Positions 31,002 through 39,110 of a stretch of DNA of 40,010 bases are shown piece after piece. How positions within the stretch are numbered: the stretch's first letter is position 1; the number at the start of each line of letters is the position of its first letter. Under the pieces are notes generated by a model. It ran no database searches, was not told where the DNA came from, and worked only from the letters and a program-made list of their open reading frames with translations. This stretch comes from Candidatus Levyibacteriota bacterium (GTDB taxonomy: Bacteria > Patescibacteriota > Microgenomatia > Levybacterales > UBA12049), in NCBI GenBank assembly GCA_016188975.1, contig JACPGQ010000009.1, positions 1 to 40,010 on the forward strand. The letters are read 5' to 3'. Position numbers and translations under genes: made by a program.

Positions 31002-32471
31002 TTATTGCGAAAGTTTCTTTGAGAAATACGAAAAAAGCTCTGCGATAGGCAAACGAACCTGTTCAGTTGTATCGCGATCACGAACCGTCACAGTGCCATC
31101 CTCAAGTGAATCAAAATCGACTGTCACACACCACGGCGTACCGATCTCGTCTTGGTATAAATATCGCTTTCCGATATTGCCCCTATCATCAAACATACAA
31201 GGTATTTGTACACGAAGTGTTTCAAAAATCCCCTTTGCTTTTGTAACGAGCTCTTCTTTATTTGCGAGAAGCGGAAAAACTGCTACTTTAAACGGTGCAA
31301 TGCGTGGAGCGATGCGTAATACTACCCGCTCTCCCTCCTCATAATATGCGTCTGACAATACCATAAGAAATAAACGGTTGATCCCTACTGCCGGCTCTAT
31401 GACGTGGGGTGTTATTTTTTTATTCGTCTTCGGATCTACGATAAAGAGCTCCTTTCCTGAATGTTTGATATGTTGCTTGAGGTCGTAATCTGTCCTGTAT
31501 GCCAAACCCCATAATTCCTTAAAGCCAAACGGAAAGTTGTATTCCAAATCCTCAGTGCGCTTGCTATAAAATGACCTCTCATCATCCGTATGCACTCTCC
31601 ACCGTATATTCTCTTCTCTGATACCAAGCGAATGGACTACAAAGTGCCACATCGACTCTTTCCAGGAATCAAAGAGCTTCTCCCAACTCTCACTCTCCGG
31701 ATCAAAGAAATATTCAATCTCACCTTGTTCAAATTCGATTGTCCGAAATACAGAATTTCCAAGGGTCACTTCGTTGCGGAAACTTTTTCCAAGCTGAGCA
31801 ATACCGAATGGCAAACGGACTCTTGTCGAGTTTACGACATTTTCAAAATTCACAAACATTCCCTGCGCCGTCTCCCCACGAAGGTACGCCAAGGCCTGAT
31901 CACCCATCACAATTCCCAAATGGACCGGAAACAACAAATTAAACTTTCGCGGTGTCGTCCAGGCAAACTTGCCGCAATTGGGGCAAGGAATCTTGAGATG
32001 ATTGAGTATTGTTTCAACCTCCAAAAGCGTGAGGCCTTCCACCTTTTTATTTGCAATTCCTGTTTTTATCCTCTCAGGATCAATATCTGCACTATGTGGA
32101 ACTGATGTAAAAAGCTCGATGAATTCATCGATTTTCTGCTCATGCTCTCCTAAATAGTCTTCAATCAGGTGATCTGCTCGAATTCGATGCTTACATTCCT
32201 TACAATCGATGAGAACATCTGAAAAACCAGTTGTGTGACCAGATGCTTCCCAAACCTTTTGGTGCGAGATAAGGCTTGCGTCAAGGCCGACTATGTCAGT
32301 ACGGCGGTGAATGAATGTTTCCCACCACAAATTTTTTATGTTACGGAGAAGCTCTGCACCGACAGGACCGTAATCGTACGTATTTGCGAGACCACCATAC
32401 AACTCGCTTCCAGGAAAAATAAACCCTCTCCTTTTCGCAAGTGCAACAATTTTATCCATTTTGTCGACCAT
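31002..32471 (-). CDS. glyS: glycyl-tRNA synthetase, alpha2 type
   Basis: Charges tRNA-Gly in the cytoplasm. It has 489 residues, of the single-chain dimeric type rather than the alpha/beta tetramer. Start: MDKIVALAKRRGFIFPGSELYGGLANTYDYGPVG, read in parts (class II motif 1 region). Zn-like Cys pairs are in DCKECKHRIRADH and CPNCGKFAWTT. Motif 2 is at FGIAQLGKSFRNEV and ...FRTIEFEQGEIEYF; motif 3 is at VIEPAVGINRLFLMVL. The C-terminal anticodon-binding domain has APFKVAVFPLLANKEELV and DRGNIGKRYLYQDEIGTPWCVTVD. The start at 32471 or the ATG at 32459 are both possible. Confidence 0.96.
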   Translation of the reverse strand: MVDKMDKIVALAKRRGFIFPGSELYGGLANTYDYGPVGAELLRNIKNLWWETFIHRRTDIVGLDASLISHQKVWEASGHTTGFSDVLIDCKECKHRIRADHLIEDYLGEHEQKIDEFIELFTSVPHSADIDPERIKTGIANKKVEGLTLLEVETILNHLKIPCPNCGKFAWTTPRKFNLLFPVHLGIVMGDQALAYLRGETAQGMFVNFENVVNSTRVRLPFGIAQLGKSFRNEVTLGNSVFRTIEFEQGEIEYFFDPESESWEKLFDSWKESMWHFVVHSLGIREENIRWRVHTDDERSFYSKRTEDLEYNFPFGFKELWGLAYRTDYDLKQHIKHSGKELFIVDPKTNKKITPHVIEPAVGINRLFLMVLSDAYYEEGERVVLRIAPRIAPFKVAVFPLLANKEELVTKAKGIFETLRVQIPCMFDDRGNIGKRYLYQDEIGTPWCVTVDFDSLEDGTVTVRDRDTTEQVRLPIAELFSYFSKKLSQ

Positions 32472-32523
32472 GAGCGTATGATAGCAGAAAATATTGAGGA
32501 CGAATACTGTTGATTGCGGTTAA

Positions 32524-33084
32524 TTAAAATCGATTTACCTCTGAAACCGGTCGCTCGAATCCAATGCTGTACGTTGTTTGTAGCCTTTCAGCCCCTATAA
32601 AGGAGAATAAGAGTAAATCAGAATCGACCCACCGCTCAAAAATTGGCGACTCGTATCCTTCAAGCTGTATCTTTTTAATTTTTTCCGTATCAACATCATA
32701 AACATAAATACCTTCATCCGCATTACCCTTCACACTAGTGGCTGCTCCATCTTCGTTTATTGCAACTGTACCTGAGCTAAACAGCGAATAGGCAATATGC
32801 CTACAATCCGGTGACCATTCTGGCCCATCAATCCCCACAAACTGTCCCGCTTTTATCTCTAGTTTCTCGCGGGGAATATCGCCGCATTTTTTGACAAGTA
32901 GTCTTTTTCTTTCATTTTGATCTTCTGCTGTTCCAGTATTTTTAGATGCGGACGAAATTCTCGCTTCATTTTTGTCCTTATATATTGTTCCAAAATAAAA
33001 CCCGATCGAAACTGAAATTAATACTGCGAATAAAACTGCGAAATAAACATGAGTGCGATTCTTCTTTACTATTGCTTTCCTCAT
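32524..33084 (-). CDS. single-pass membrane protein with PD40-like beta-propeller piece
   Basis: A 186-residue protein with a basic start, a TM helix (YFAVLFAVLISVSIGFYFG) and an extracytoplasmic part. GPEWSPDCRHIAYSLFSSG resembles a PD40/TolB-type beta-propeller blade (WSPDGxxIAY), followed by GIYVYDVDTEKIKKIQL, a second blade strand. Only about two blades fit, so it is not a full propeller. It lies between glyS and recO on the same strand with a 2-base gap to recO. Function is unknown. Confidence 0.65.
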   Translation of the reverse strand: MRKAIVKKNRTHVYFAVLFAVLISVSIGFYFGTIYKDKNEARISSASKNTGTAEDQNERKRLLVKKCGDIPREKLEIKAGQFVGIDGPEWSPDCRHIAYSLFSSGTVAINEDGAATSVKGNADEGIYVYDVDTEKIKKIQLEGYESPIFERWVDSDLLLFSFIGAERLQTTYSIGFERPVSEVNRF

Positions 33085-33086
33085 TT

Positions 33087-33758
33087 CTAACTTAACTTTA
33101 CAAAGACACGCTTACTCTTTAATTTGCGTTCGAGGATGTTTTCAATGAAGGAATGCAAATCAATGCTTTGAGAGACAGATGTCGGGCGGTGCCAGTACCC
33201 AAGAAGCGTCAGGAGTTCGACTTCAAAGTCATGAACAATAGAAAAAATGTCATCTGTCCAACTGTCATTTCGACCCGCCTTTGGCGAGGGAGAAATCCCA
33301 CGGAGATCTCTCACTCCGTTGGAGATGACAGAAGATTCTTCGCGAAGTTTACCCCGAGTGTAGTCGAGGGGGTCAGGATAACAACGGGAAAGGCTGCCAA
33401 GCGTTACTTTCAGCAAATTGTAAATATTCCTATGTTCCTGATTTTCAGGGCACAAACCATCCACGAGTTCACAGATATGGTACGCGTAGCCAATCTTTTG
33501 CAAGTCTTCTTTGAGCTCTGAGAAGGTTTCATTCGCCGCTGCTTCGGTCAAGATAGGGTATCTTGAGGCACCATGCACTGTCAGGACAGAATTATTGAGT
33601 AATTCAACATGCGCTGAACGGCGGCTCGGCACACGACGGATACCCTTTGCCTTGATGCACAGTTTTCCGTGATCTTTCGTAAAGACAGTAATAAGCCTGT
33701 CTGCCTCGCCTACATTCCGGCGCTTAATGACGATCCCCTCTGTTTTGAACGTTCTCAT
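33087..33758 (-). CDS. recO: RecO recombination mediator with palindromic in-frame insert
   Basis: Loads RecA on SSB-coated DNA with RecR. N-terminal OB fold: MRTFKTEGIVIKRRNVGEADRLITVFTKDHGKLCIKAKGIRRVPSRRSAHVE, read in parts. I start at the ATG at 33758 because the upstream ATG at 33773 lies within a repeat. The helical C-terminal domain is reduced. Residues about 129-165 (YTRGKLREESSVISNGVRD... to ...KAGRNDS) are encoded by palindromic repeat sequence at 33264-33372 and have no RecO counterpart. The frame stays open through it. Without the insert the protein is under 190 residues, short for RecO (about 240). Confidence 0.85.
   Translation of the reverse strand: MRTFKTEGIVIKRRNVGEADRLITVFTKDHGKLCIKAKGIRRVPSRRSAHVELLNNSVLTVHGASRYPILTEAAANETFSELKEDLQKIGYAYHICELVDGLCPENQEHRNIYNLLKVTLGSLSRCYPDPLDYTRGKLREESSVISNGVRDLRGISPSPKAGRNDSWTDDIFSIVHDFEVELLTLLGYWHRPTSVSQSIDLHSFIENILERKLKSKRVFVKLS
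33264..33372. repeat. composite palindromic element inside recO
   Basis: GTCATTTC (33264) pairs with GAGATGAC (to 33329) around inner hairpins CCCGCC-TTT-GGCGAGG and CGGAG...CTCCG. It is followed by CTTCGCGAAG and CCCCGAGTGTAGTCGAGGGG. The words match the GTCATTC/CGAAGAATCT family seen at 24863 and 33774, placing it in the same broad repeat group. It has no stop in the recO frame. Confidence 0.7.
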
Positions 33759-33767
33759 ACCAAATAA

Positions 33768-33850
33768 TGTCATTCTGAGGAAGCAAAGCGACCGAAGAAT
33801 CCCCTTAAAGATCGAGATCCTTAGGCGATCCCTCAGGATAACCTATTATA
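33768..33850. repeat. GTCATTCTGAG-type palindrome between recO and the DUF4012 gene
   Basis: AATGTCATTCTGAGG on the left pairs imperfectly with CCTCAGGATAACCTATT on the right; the inside has CCGAAGAATCCCC and GAGATCCTTAGG. It belongs with the copy at 24863-24926. It touches the recO start region and nearly reaches the stop of the upstream DUF4012 gene. Confidence 0.6.
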
Positions 33851-33854
33851 AACA

Positions 33855-35813
33855 CTACATCTTCAAATTCAATTCTTTGTCAGTCAGGAGAGGGAACTTA
33901 TCGACAGTTCTGTTGTTTACCTTGATTGTGTATTCATTGCCACCAGTTCCTGGCTGTTTCTGAATCAACACAGGAAGAGAACCTTTCTCCACCTTAAACG
34001 GAAGAAGATAGGTCAGTGTATACGTCGTCTTCCCCAAAGGTCTCACTGTAATAAAGCCCTCAAATACGGTCTTACCCAGATCTTCATTTGTATCTACTTT
34101 TACTTCAGAACCCTTGCTACTGATAAGCTTACTGCCCTTTGGCACGTATATCCTTATCCAATCACGAAGCTCCGCATTCAAGCACAACCCTCCACGCTCT
34201 AGATTACAGTCAGACGGAGCATGCGTATTTTTGTAGTTAATGGTAAGTGTCTTCTCAATCTGGCCATTTTTCACGCTGTAGGCTACCTCGACAGCTTGAT
34301 CTGTAAAGAGATTTGACTTAGCACCGGCAAAGTTTACATCATTGATGTGAAGATAGTCACCGTTAAATTCTCGGATTCTCCCTGCTGCATTAAGGGCTTC
34401 TATTCCTGATTGTGCGTTCTTGTCATTTAGATCAAAAAGGATGTGTTTCTGCTGGACTTGGGTGATCAAATCCTGGAAAAGCGGACCCCAGTATAGCTTC
34501 GGGGAGGATTTCAACGCTTTCTCCATCAGCGCATAGAGAAGTATACCAAGAAGATCTTTTCTCCCTGTTCTGACGTAGTTGACAGGACGAGAGATGTTAT
34601 CTTCGAGTACATAGATTACCTGAGGACAATCACAGCGCGGGTCATTCTTGGTGGTGAAGTTTATGCCGCCAGCTGTGACTTGATCATCAAGTATTTTCAG
34701 CACGGAAACGAGAACGTGTGTGTCCAGTGCAATAATCCCATCGACCTCAACTTTCTGTCCTGCCCTATTGTAAAGCGTACGAAATGTCTTCATCGACTCA
34801 ATAAAATCGGGCGAGAGATTGGAGTCGCGAAGATTTAGCGTCGAGAGCTTCGGGAGGTATTTAAGAATTGGCTCTGGCGCAGTCGGCTTATTCGGGATAG
34901 AGTTGTCGAGAGTATAAATATCGTCTGAGCGGTCAACATGAATGACGCCTTTATCTATGCGGAATATAGCGAAGGCCGTGATAAATCCTCCGGTCGCGCG
35001 AAGCTCTTTATCGTTTTGGAAAAGAATAAGGTACTTTTTCTCTTTTGTCTCTCCGAGAAGGGAAGGGAGAACCTTAATAAGTGGCTGTGCTTCATCAACA
35101 AACGTTACTCCTTGGTCTGTTAGGTCACGAAGCTGTAAAATTTGATCATGTACTTTCTTCCCAAACAGGAATGCCGGGTAGTGGTTTGGGCTGACCTTAT
35201 CGACCTCTTCACGCACCGCAACAAGTGATTTGGAAAGCTCACTTATTTTTGGCGTCACTTTTCCCATGGTCAACACTGCAGTTTTTATTCTTTCTTCTGC
35301 AGTACCGCCAACAAAACTTCCCTGGCCTTTTAACCCCAAAACATCAGCGTACGGAGTAAGTGTACTCAGAAGAATCTCGCCAGTCTCAATGCCATGTATT
35401 CCTGCCTTTACGAGATGATCGGCATCACTGTAATACCACCCAGCAATCGGAATGAATTGAAGAAACGAGAGGCTATTGAGGTCCTTCTGCGTTTTTGCCA
35501 TGAACTCTTTTGTATGTTTCAATTCTTGTTCCGCTTGCTGAATATTTTGATTTTTTACGTACGCCGCCACCAATTTTGCCGACTGATAGGTCTCACGAGC
35601 GGATTTGTACGTTTTTTGTGCGGGAAGAACGATAGTAAAAACAGAAAGAACAGCTAGTACTATAAGAACAATGCCTATGCGAAGTGAATTTTTTCCGAGG
35701 TTAAACGTGAATGGTCCCCTTCCGACTCCTCTTTTCTTGCTTTTTTTCCCGTCCTGGGGCTGTAGATCAATTTTTTGAAATCCATCCATAAGGTATGCAA
35801 CAATCTTACTCAA
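33855..35813 (-). CDS. DUF4012 membrane-anchored protein
   Basis: A 652-residue protein with a basic cytoplasmic start, a TM helix at about 45-67 (RIGIVLIVLAVLSVFTIVL), a helical stalk (TYKSARETYQSAKLVAAYVKNQ, AEQELKHTKEF) and then the DUF4012 domain. Typical pieces of that domain are KKYLILFQNDKELRATGGFITAFAIF and LDTHVLVSVLKILD. A beta-rich C-terminus follows (TLTINYKNTHAPSDC). The domain is common next to exopolysaccharide genes in CPR and Gram-positive bacteria and is thought to be extracytoplasmic. Here it precedes recO and follows the sugar transferase on the same strand. The function is unproven. Confidence 0.85.
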   Translation of the reverse strand: MSKIVAYLMDGFQKIDLQPQDGKKSKKRGVGRGPFTFNLGKNSLRIGIVLIVLAVLSVFTIVLPAQKTYKSARETYQSAKLVAAYVKNQNIQQAEQELKHTKEFMAKTQKDLNSLSFLQFIPIAGWYYSDADHLVKAGIHGIETGEILLSTLTPYADVLGLKGQGSFVGGTAEERIKTAVLTMGKVTPKISELSKSLVAVREEVDKVSPNHYPAFLFGKKVHDQILQLRDLTDQGVTFVDEAQPLIKVLPSLLGETKEKKYLILFQNDKELRATGGFITAFAIFRIDKGVIHVDRSDDIYTLDNSIPNKPTAPEPILKYLPKLSTLNLRDSNLSPDFIESMKTFRTLYNRAGQKVEVDGIIALDTHVLVSVLKILDDQVTAGGINFTTKNDPRCDCPQVIYVLEDNISRPVNYVRTGRKDLLGILLYALMEKALKSSPKLYWGPLFQDLITQVQQKHILFDLNDKNAQSGIEALNAAGRIREFNGDYLHINDVNFAGAKSNLFTDQAVEVAYSVKNGQIEKTLTINYKNTHAPSDCNLERGGLCLNAELRDWIRIYVPKGSKLISSKGSEVKVDTNEDLGKTVFEGFITVRPLGKTTYTLTYLLPFKVEKGSLPVLIQKQPGTGGNEYTIKVNNRTVDKFPLLTDKELNLKM

Positions 35814-35888
35814 CAGCAGCTATCCTTGTCAAATCGACCGAGCCACACGAAGTCTTGCTGAATCGAGTTCAGGATCCACAGAGAGGAG

Positions 35889-36554
35889 CTATAATGCGCC
35901 TTTCCCGGAAATCATAGCCCAAGGCGTCTTAAGAATAATCAACAAATCATACATAATAGACCGTTTCTTAACATACTCAGCATCCATTTGAATACGCTTG
36001 TCAAAATTTATTTCCGATCTACCGGATACCTGCCAGAAGCCTGTCAAGCCAGGCTTTACTGAAAGCACTACTTTTACAGCATCTTTCGTATCTGGATAAT
36101 TTCTCTGCTGCTCACGTAATTCATCAGGATAGTACGCTCTAGGACCAACGAGGCTCATATCGCCTTTCAAAATATTCACAAGTTGCGGAACTTCATCAAT
36201 TGAATGCTTCCGTAAGAATCTTCCTGCTTTTGTTATACGAGGATCATTGCGCAGCTTATAACTTCCACGCTTATACCGGTCATACAAACTTGCAAACTCA
36301 GGATCTTCACGTAAAAGCTCATGGGCATTTTGGATCATCGAACGGAGCTTAAACATTTTAAATGGCTTACCGTTTTTTCCAATTCTTTCTGGTGTATCGG
36401 CAAAAACAGGCCCAGAGCTGTCAAGTTTAATAGCAATTGCCGCAATCAATAGTATCGGAGAGAAAAGAATAAGAAGTGCTAAAGAAAAAAAGATATCGAT
36501 ACAACGTTTCGCTGCCTCATAGAAGACACTTTTTTTTATTTCACTGTAGGGCAT
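35889..36554 (-). CDS. undecaprenyl-phosphate sugar-1-phosphate transferase (monotopic PGT type)
   Basis: Starts a surface glycan by moving a sugar-1-phosphate from a nucleotide sugar to undecaprenyl phosphate. At 221 residues it is the small PglC-like form with one N-terminal membrane segment (IDIFFSLALLILFSPILLIAAIAIKL). The Bac_transf motifs FKMFKLRSMI, ITKAGRFLRKHSIDEVPQLVNILKGDMSLVGPRAY (in parts) and KPGLTGFWQVSGRSEI are all present, including the Asp-Glu (SIDE) catalytic pair. The substrate sugar cannot be told. It neighbours the GDP-mannose synthesis gene. Confidence 0.92.
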   Translation of the reverse strand: MPYSEIKKSVFYEAAKRCIDIFFSLALLILFSPILLIAAIAIKLDSSGPVFADTPERIGKNGKPFKMFKLRSMIQNAHELLREDPEFASLYDRYKRGSYKLRNDPRITKAGRFLRKHSIDEVPQLVNILKGDMSLVGPRAYYPDELREQQRNYPDTKDAVKVVLSVKPGLTGFWQVSGRSEINFDKRIQMDAEYVKKRSIMYDLLIILKTPWAMISGKGAL

Positions 36555-36679
36555 AGATATTCTTCGCTCTTTCTCGCTCGTACGTTTTCGTCTTGCTGTG
36601 CTATCGTCTCTTACAAAGCGTAAATATACGAAGATGTGTGAATTGAGTTATGAAACTATGAGTATAACACTCTGAAAAT

Positions 36680-37765
36680 TTACGTTAGGTGTTCCCGTTT
36701 TGTCCCAGCGAGCTTTTCGACAACTTTTTTAATTTTGGGGACCGCATTTTTTGGGCAAATCAAGATAACATCGTCAGTATTTATCGCGACGTAACCGTCG
36801 AGATCAATCCCAACAACAAGCTGCTTTCCTTCGTTGAAAATAATACTATCGCGACAATCCTCAACCAATGCGTCTCCTTTAATAACGTTCTGATGCTCGG
36901 AGTCTGTGAGGGCTTCCTTAAGCGATTCCCATGCTCCTATGTCGCTCCACCCTAAATCCGCCGAAAAAACGAGGATATTATTGTTGGCAAGCTTTGTCAG
37001 TACCGCATCATCAAAGCTTATCTTCTCAACGGTCGGATAAATCCTCTCAAGCCGCTCATCGTAGTCATCTGTCCCATATGCGTCTGCAATAAGTTGAAGC
37101 TGCTCAAACATATCATGTGCGTGCTCCCTAAAAAGCGAGGTGAGAAAATGCGGGGATGTCACAAAATAACCGAGGTTCCAAACATAGTTCTTGTTTCGGA
37201 AGAACTGTTCTGCTTCCTGGGGATTTGGTCGGTAACGCAATTTAGAAAATTCATAAATGTGGATGCTATCTTGATCCTGCAGCTTCTCTCCTACTTCGAT
37301 CCAGCCCATATTTTGGTTGGCGAATCTCGGTTTTTGACCGATAAAAATAAAGTCTGCATCTTTTGAGCGGATTTTATCTCCTGCCTTCGTGATCATCTTC
37401 CGAAATAGCGCTTCTTGCTTGACCATATGGTCACTCCAGAGTATCGCAACCGGCTCATCGCTTCCGAACCTTTTCTCTAAAATTGCTGCAGTGAGACCAA
37501 GTGCCGGTCCGACATCTCTCATCGCAGGTTCAAAAATAAAATTGTCACGCGGAATTTTCGATAGCTGCTCAAAAACTATCTCTGAGTATTGCTTGCCTGT
37601 GGCAATAAAAATATCAGATGGAGCAAAAGATGGAAGCAATCTGTCTATAGTCTGTTGGATTGTTGATTTATCACCAATAAGCCTGCCAAACTGCTTTGGA
37701 GAATTTTTACGGGACAGCGGCCATAGTCGTGTCCCTGCACCACCTGCAAAAATTATCAGTTTCAT
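36680..37765 (-). CDS. manC: mannose-1-phosphate guanylyltransferase
   Basis: Makes GDP-mannose for glycan synthesis. It has 361 residues, the single-domain form without the C-terminal phosphomannose isomerase. The N-terminal signature is FAGGAGTRLWPLSRKNSPKQF, with the metal and GTP site. Others are FIFEPAMRDVGPALGLTA (ENTA-like position reads EPAMRD), ILWSDHMV (D/H pair) and FSADLGWSDIGAWESL. The N in the usual EPxxRNTAPA motif is replaced by D-V-G, worth noting but common among divergent members. It overlaps the upstream glycosyltransferase by 4 bases. Confidence 0.9.
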   Translation of the reverse strand: MKLIIFAGGAGTRLWPLSRKNSPKQFGRLIGDKSTIQQTIDRLLPSFAPSDIFIATGKQYSEIVFEQLSKIPRDNFIFEPAMRDVGPALGLTAAILEKRFGSDEPVAILWSDHMVKQEALFRKMITKAGDKIRSKDADFIFIGQKPRFANQNMGWIEVGEKLQDQDSIHIYEFSKLRYRPNPQEAEQFFRNKNYVWNLGYFVTSPHFLTSLFREHAHDMFEQLQLIADAYGTDDYDERLERIYPTVEKISFDDAVLTKLANNNILVFSADLGWSDIGAWESLKEALTDSEHQNVIKGDALVEDCRDSIIFNEGKQLVVGIDLDGYVAINTDDVILICPKNAVPKIKKVVEKLAGTKREHLT

Positions 37766-38841
37766 GGGTTTGTATTCATTATATACCCAATCGCTGTAAG
37801 AAACTCATCTTTAAATCGCTCCTTGCTAAACTGTGCTGCCTGTTTTTTACACAGCTTCGGATCAAACTTCTTCTTCATAAATCGCTGCATCGTATACATC
37901 AGGGCTTTCATCGTCTGTGGGTAAAAAAAGAGCCCTGTTTTTCCTTGCCTTACTGTCTCCAATGCTCCTCCAGCCTTAAAGGCAATGACAGGCTTGCCGT
38001 ATTTTTGGGCCTCAAGAATGGTTAAGCCAAAATCCTCCTTCCCGGGAAAAATGAGGCCCTGACAACCTTTATAATACTCAACCAGTTCCAGATCAGTCAA
38101 GTTTCCTAAAAACTCAACAGTTGGCCCAGCAATCTTTCGGAGATAGGAGAGCTGACCGCCGGTTCCGACAATTTTTAGCGGAATCTCCAATTGATTACAC
38201 GCTTTTATCGCAAGATCTATGCGCTTATATGGCACCATTCGTGAGACTACGAGGAAGTATTTCCCTTTCTTTCGTTTCGTGTCCCCTTCGGGAAGCGCAA
38301 GAGGCGGATAAATAACTGAGGCTTCTTTTTGATAATACTTTTTTATCCTTCCTTTCACCTCTTGCGAGATAGCAATAAAAAAATCTGGGCGGTTTGCCGC
38401 AATTGTATCCCAATGACGAAGGTAGGATACCGCCGGCTTCGCAAGAAAACGAACGATCGGATTTCGGAAATACTCATCATGACCACTCCATAGATACCTC
38501 GTCGGTGTCAGGCAATAAGAGATATGTTTGACGCGGGGAGGTGTCAGAATTCCCTTTGCGGCTTCACTTGTTATAGAAATAACCACATCATAGTTTGAGA
38601 AATCGAAACTTTCAAAAGCAAGAGGCATGGCGAGTGCAAAATACTCATGAGATCCTCTTGCTACGTGAAGTGACTGGAGAAAGGAGGTTTTTACTGTGAA
38701 AACCTTGGCCCACGAAGCATGAAGGGGATTATAAACAGACGTATACAATGGGGCGTCTGGAAAAAGCTCATGGAGAGCAAGAAGTATCCTCTCTGCCCCA
38801 CCCCATTTATTCACCCGATCGTAAACTAGTGCTACTCGCAT
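37762..38841 (-). CDS. GT4-family glycosyltransferase
   Basis: A 359-residue GT-B fold enzyme. The N-terminal domain starts MRVALVYDRVNKWGGAERILLAL (GGAE motif of GT4). The C-terminal domain has KYFLVVSRMVPYKRIDLAIKACNQL and the donor-site E-x7-E region FPGKEDFGLTILEAQKYGKPVIAF, then TGLFFYPQT. It likely adds mannose or a related sugar, given the adjacent GDP-mannose gene, but specificity is a guess. Its ATGA overlap with the manC start indicates one transcript. Confidence 0.9.
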   Translation of the reverse strand: MRVALVYDRVNKWGGAERILLALHELFPDAPLYTSVYNPLHASWAKVFTVKTSFLQSLHVARGSHEYFALAMPLAFESFDFSNYDVVISITSEAAKGILTPPRVKHISYCLTPTRYLWSGHDEYFRNPIVRFLAKPAVSYLRHWDTIAANRPDFFIAISQEVKGRIKKYYQKEASVIYPPLALPEGDTKRKKGKYFLVVSRMVPYKRIDLAIKACNQLEIPLKIVGTGGQLSYLRKIAGPTVEFLGNLTDLELVEYYKGCQGLIFPGKEDFGLTILEAQKYGKPVIAFKAGGALETVRQGKTGLFFYPQTMKALMYTMQRFMKKKFDPKLCKKQAAQFSKERFKDEFLTAIGYIMNTNP

Positions 38842-38898
38842 GGAAATATTATAAATGAGGGCAGTTATGCTATCAGATACACTTTTGCCAAACCAGCG

Positions 38899-39041
38899 TT
38901 TTGATAGTTTGAAGTGAGAAGTGCGATGTCTTTGATCTTTAAAATTTGAACCGTTGATAATTTGATTTTTCGAAAAGTCAAGATTTCAAAACTTCAATAA
39001 ATCATTGTCAAAAAAATCCCACTTCACACATCAAGAATTCT
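38899..39041. repeat. word-based palindrome between glycosyltransferase genes
   Basis: The left arm (TTGATAGTTTGAAGTGAGAA) pairs with the right arm, which reverse-complemented reads TTGATGTGTGAAGTGGGA. The centre is TTGATTTTTCGAAAAGTCAA. Words such as TTTGAA, TTGAT and GAAGTG recur. It accounts for most of the 38842-39110 gap, where I see no gene. Confidence 0.6.
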
Positions 39042-39110
39042 GAATTCAGCATCTTTATCGGTAACGTTAAACGAAACAACGACAGTTTTGGTATAACTTT
39101 TAAACTCAAC

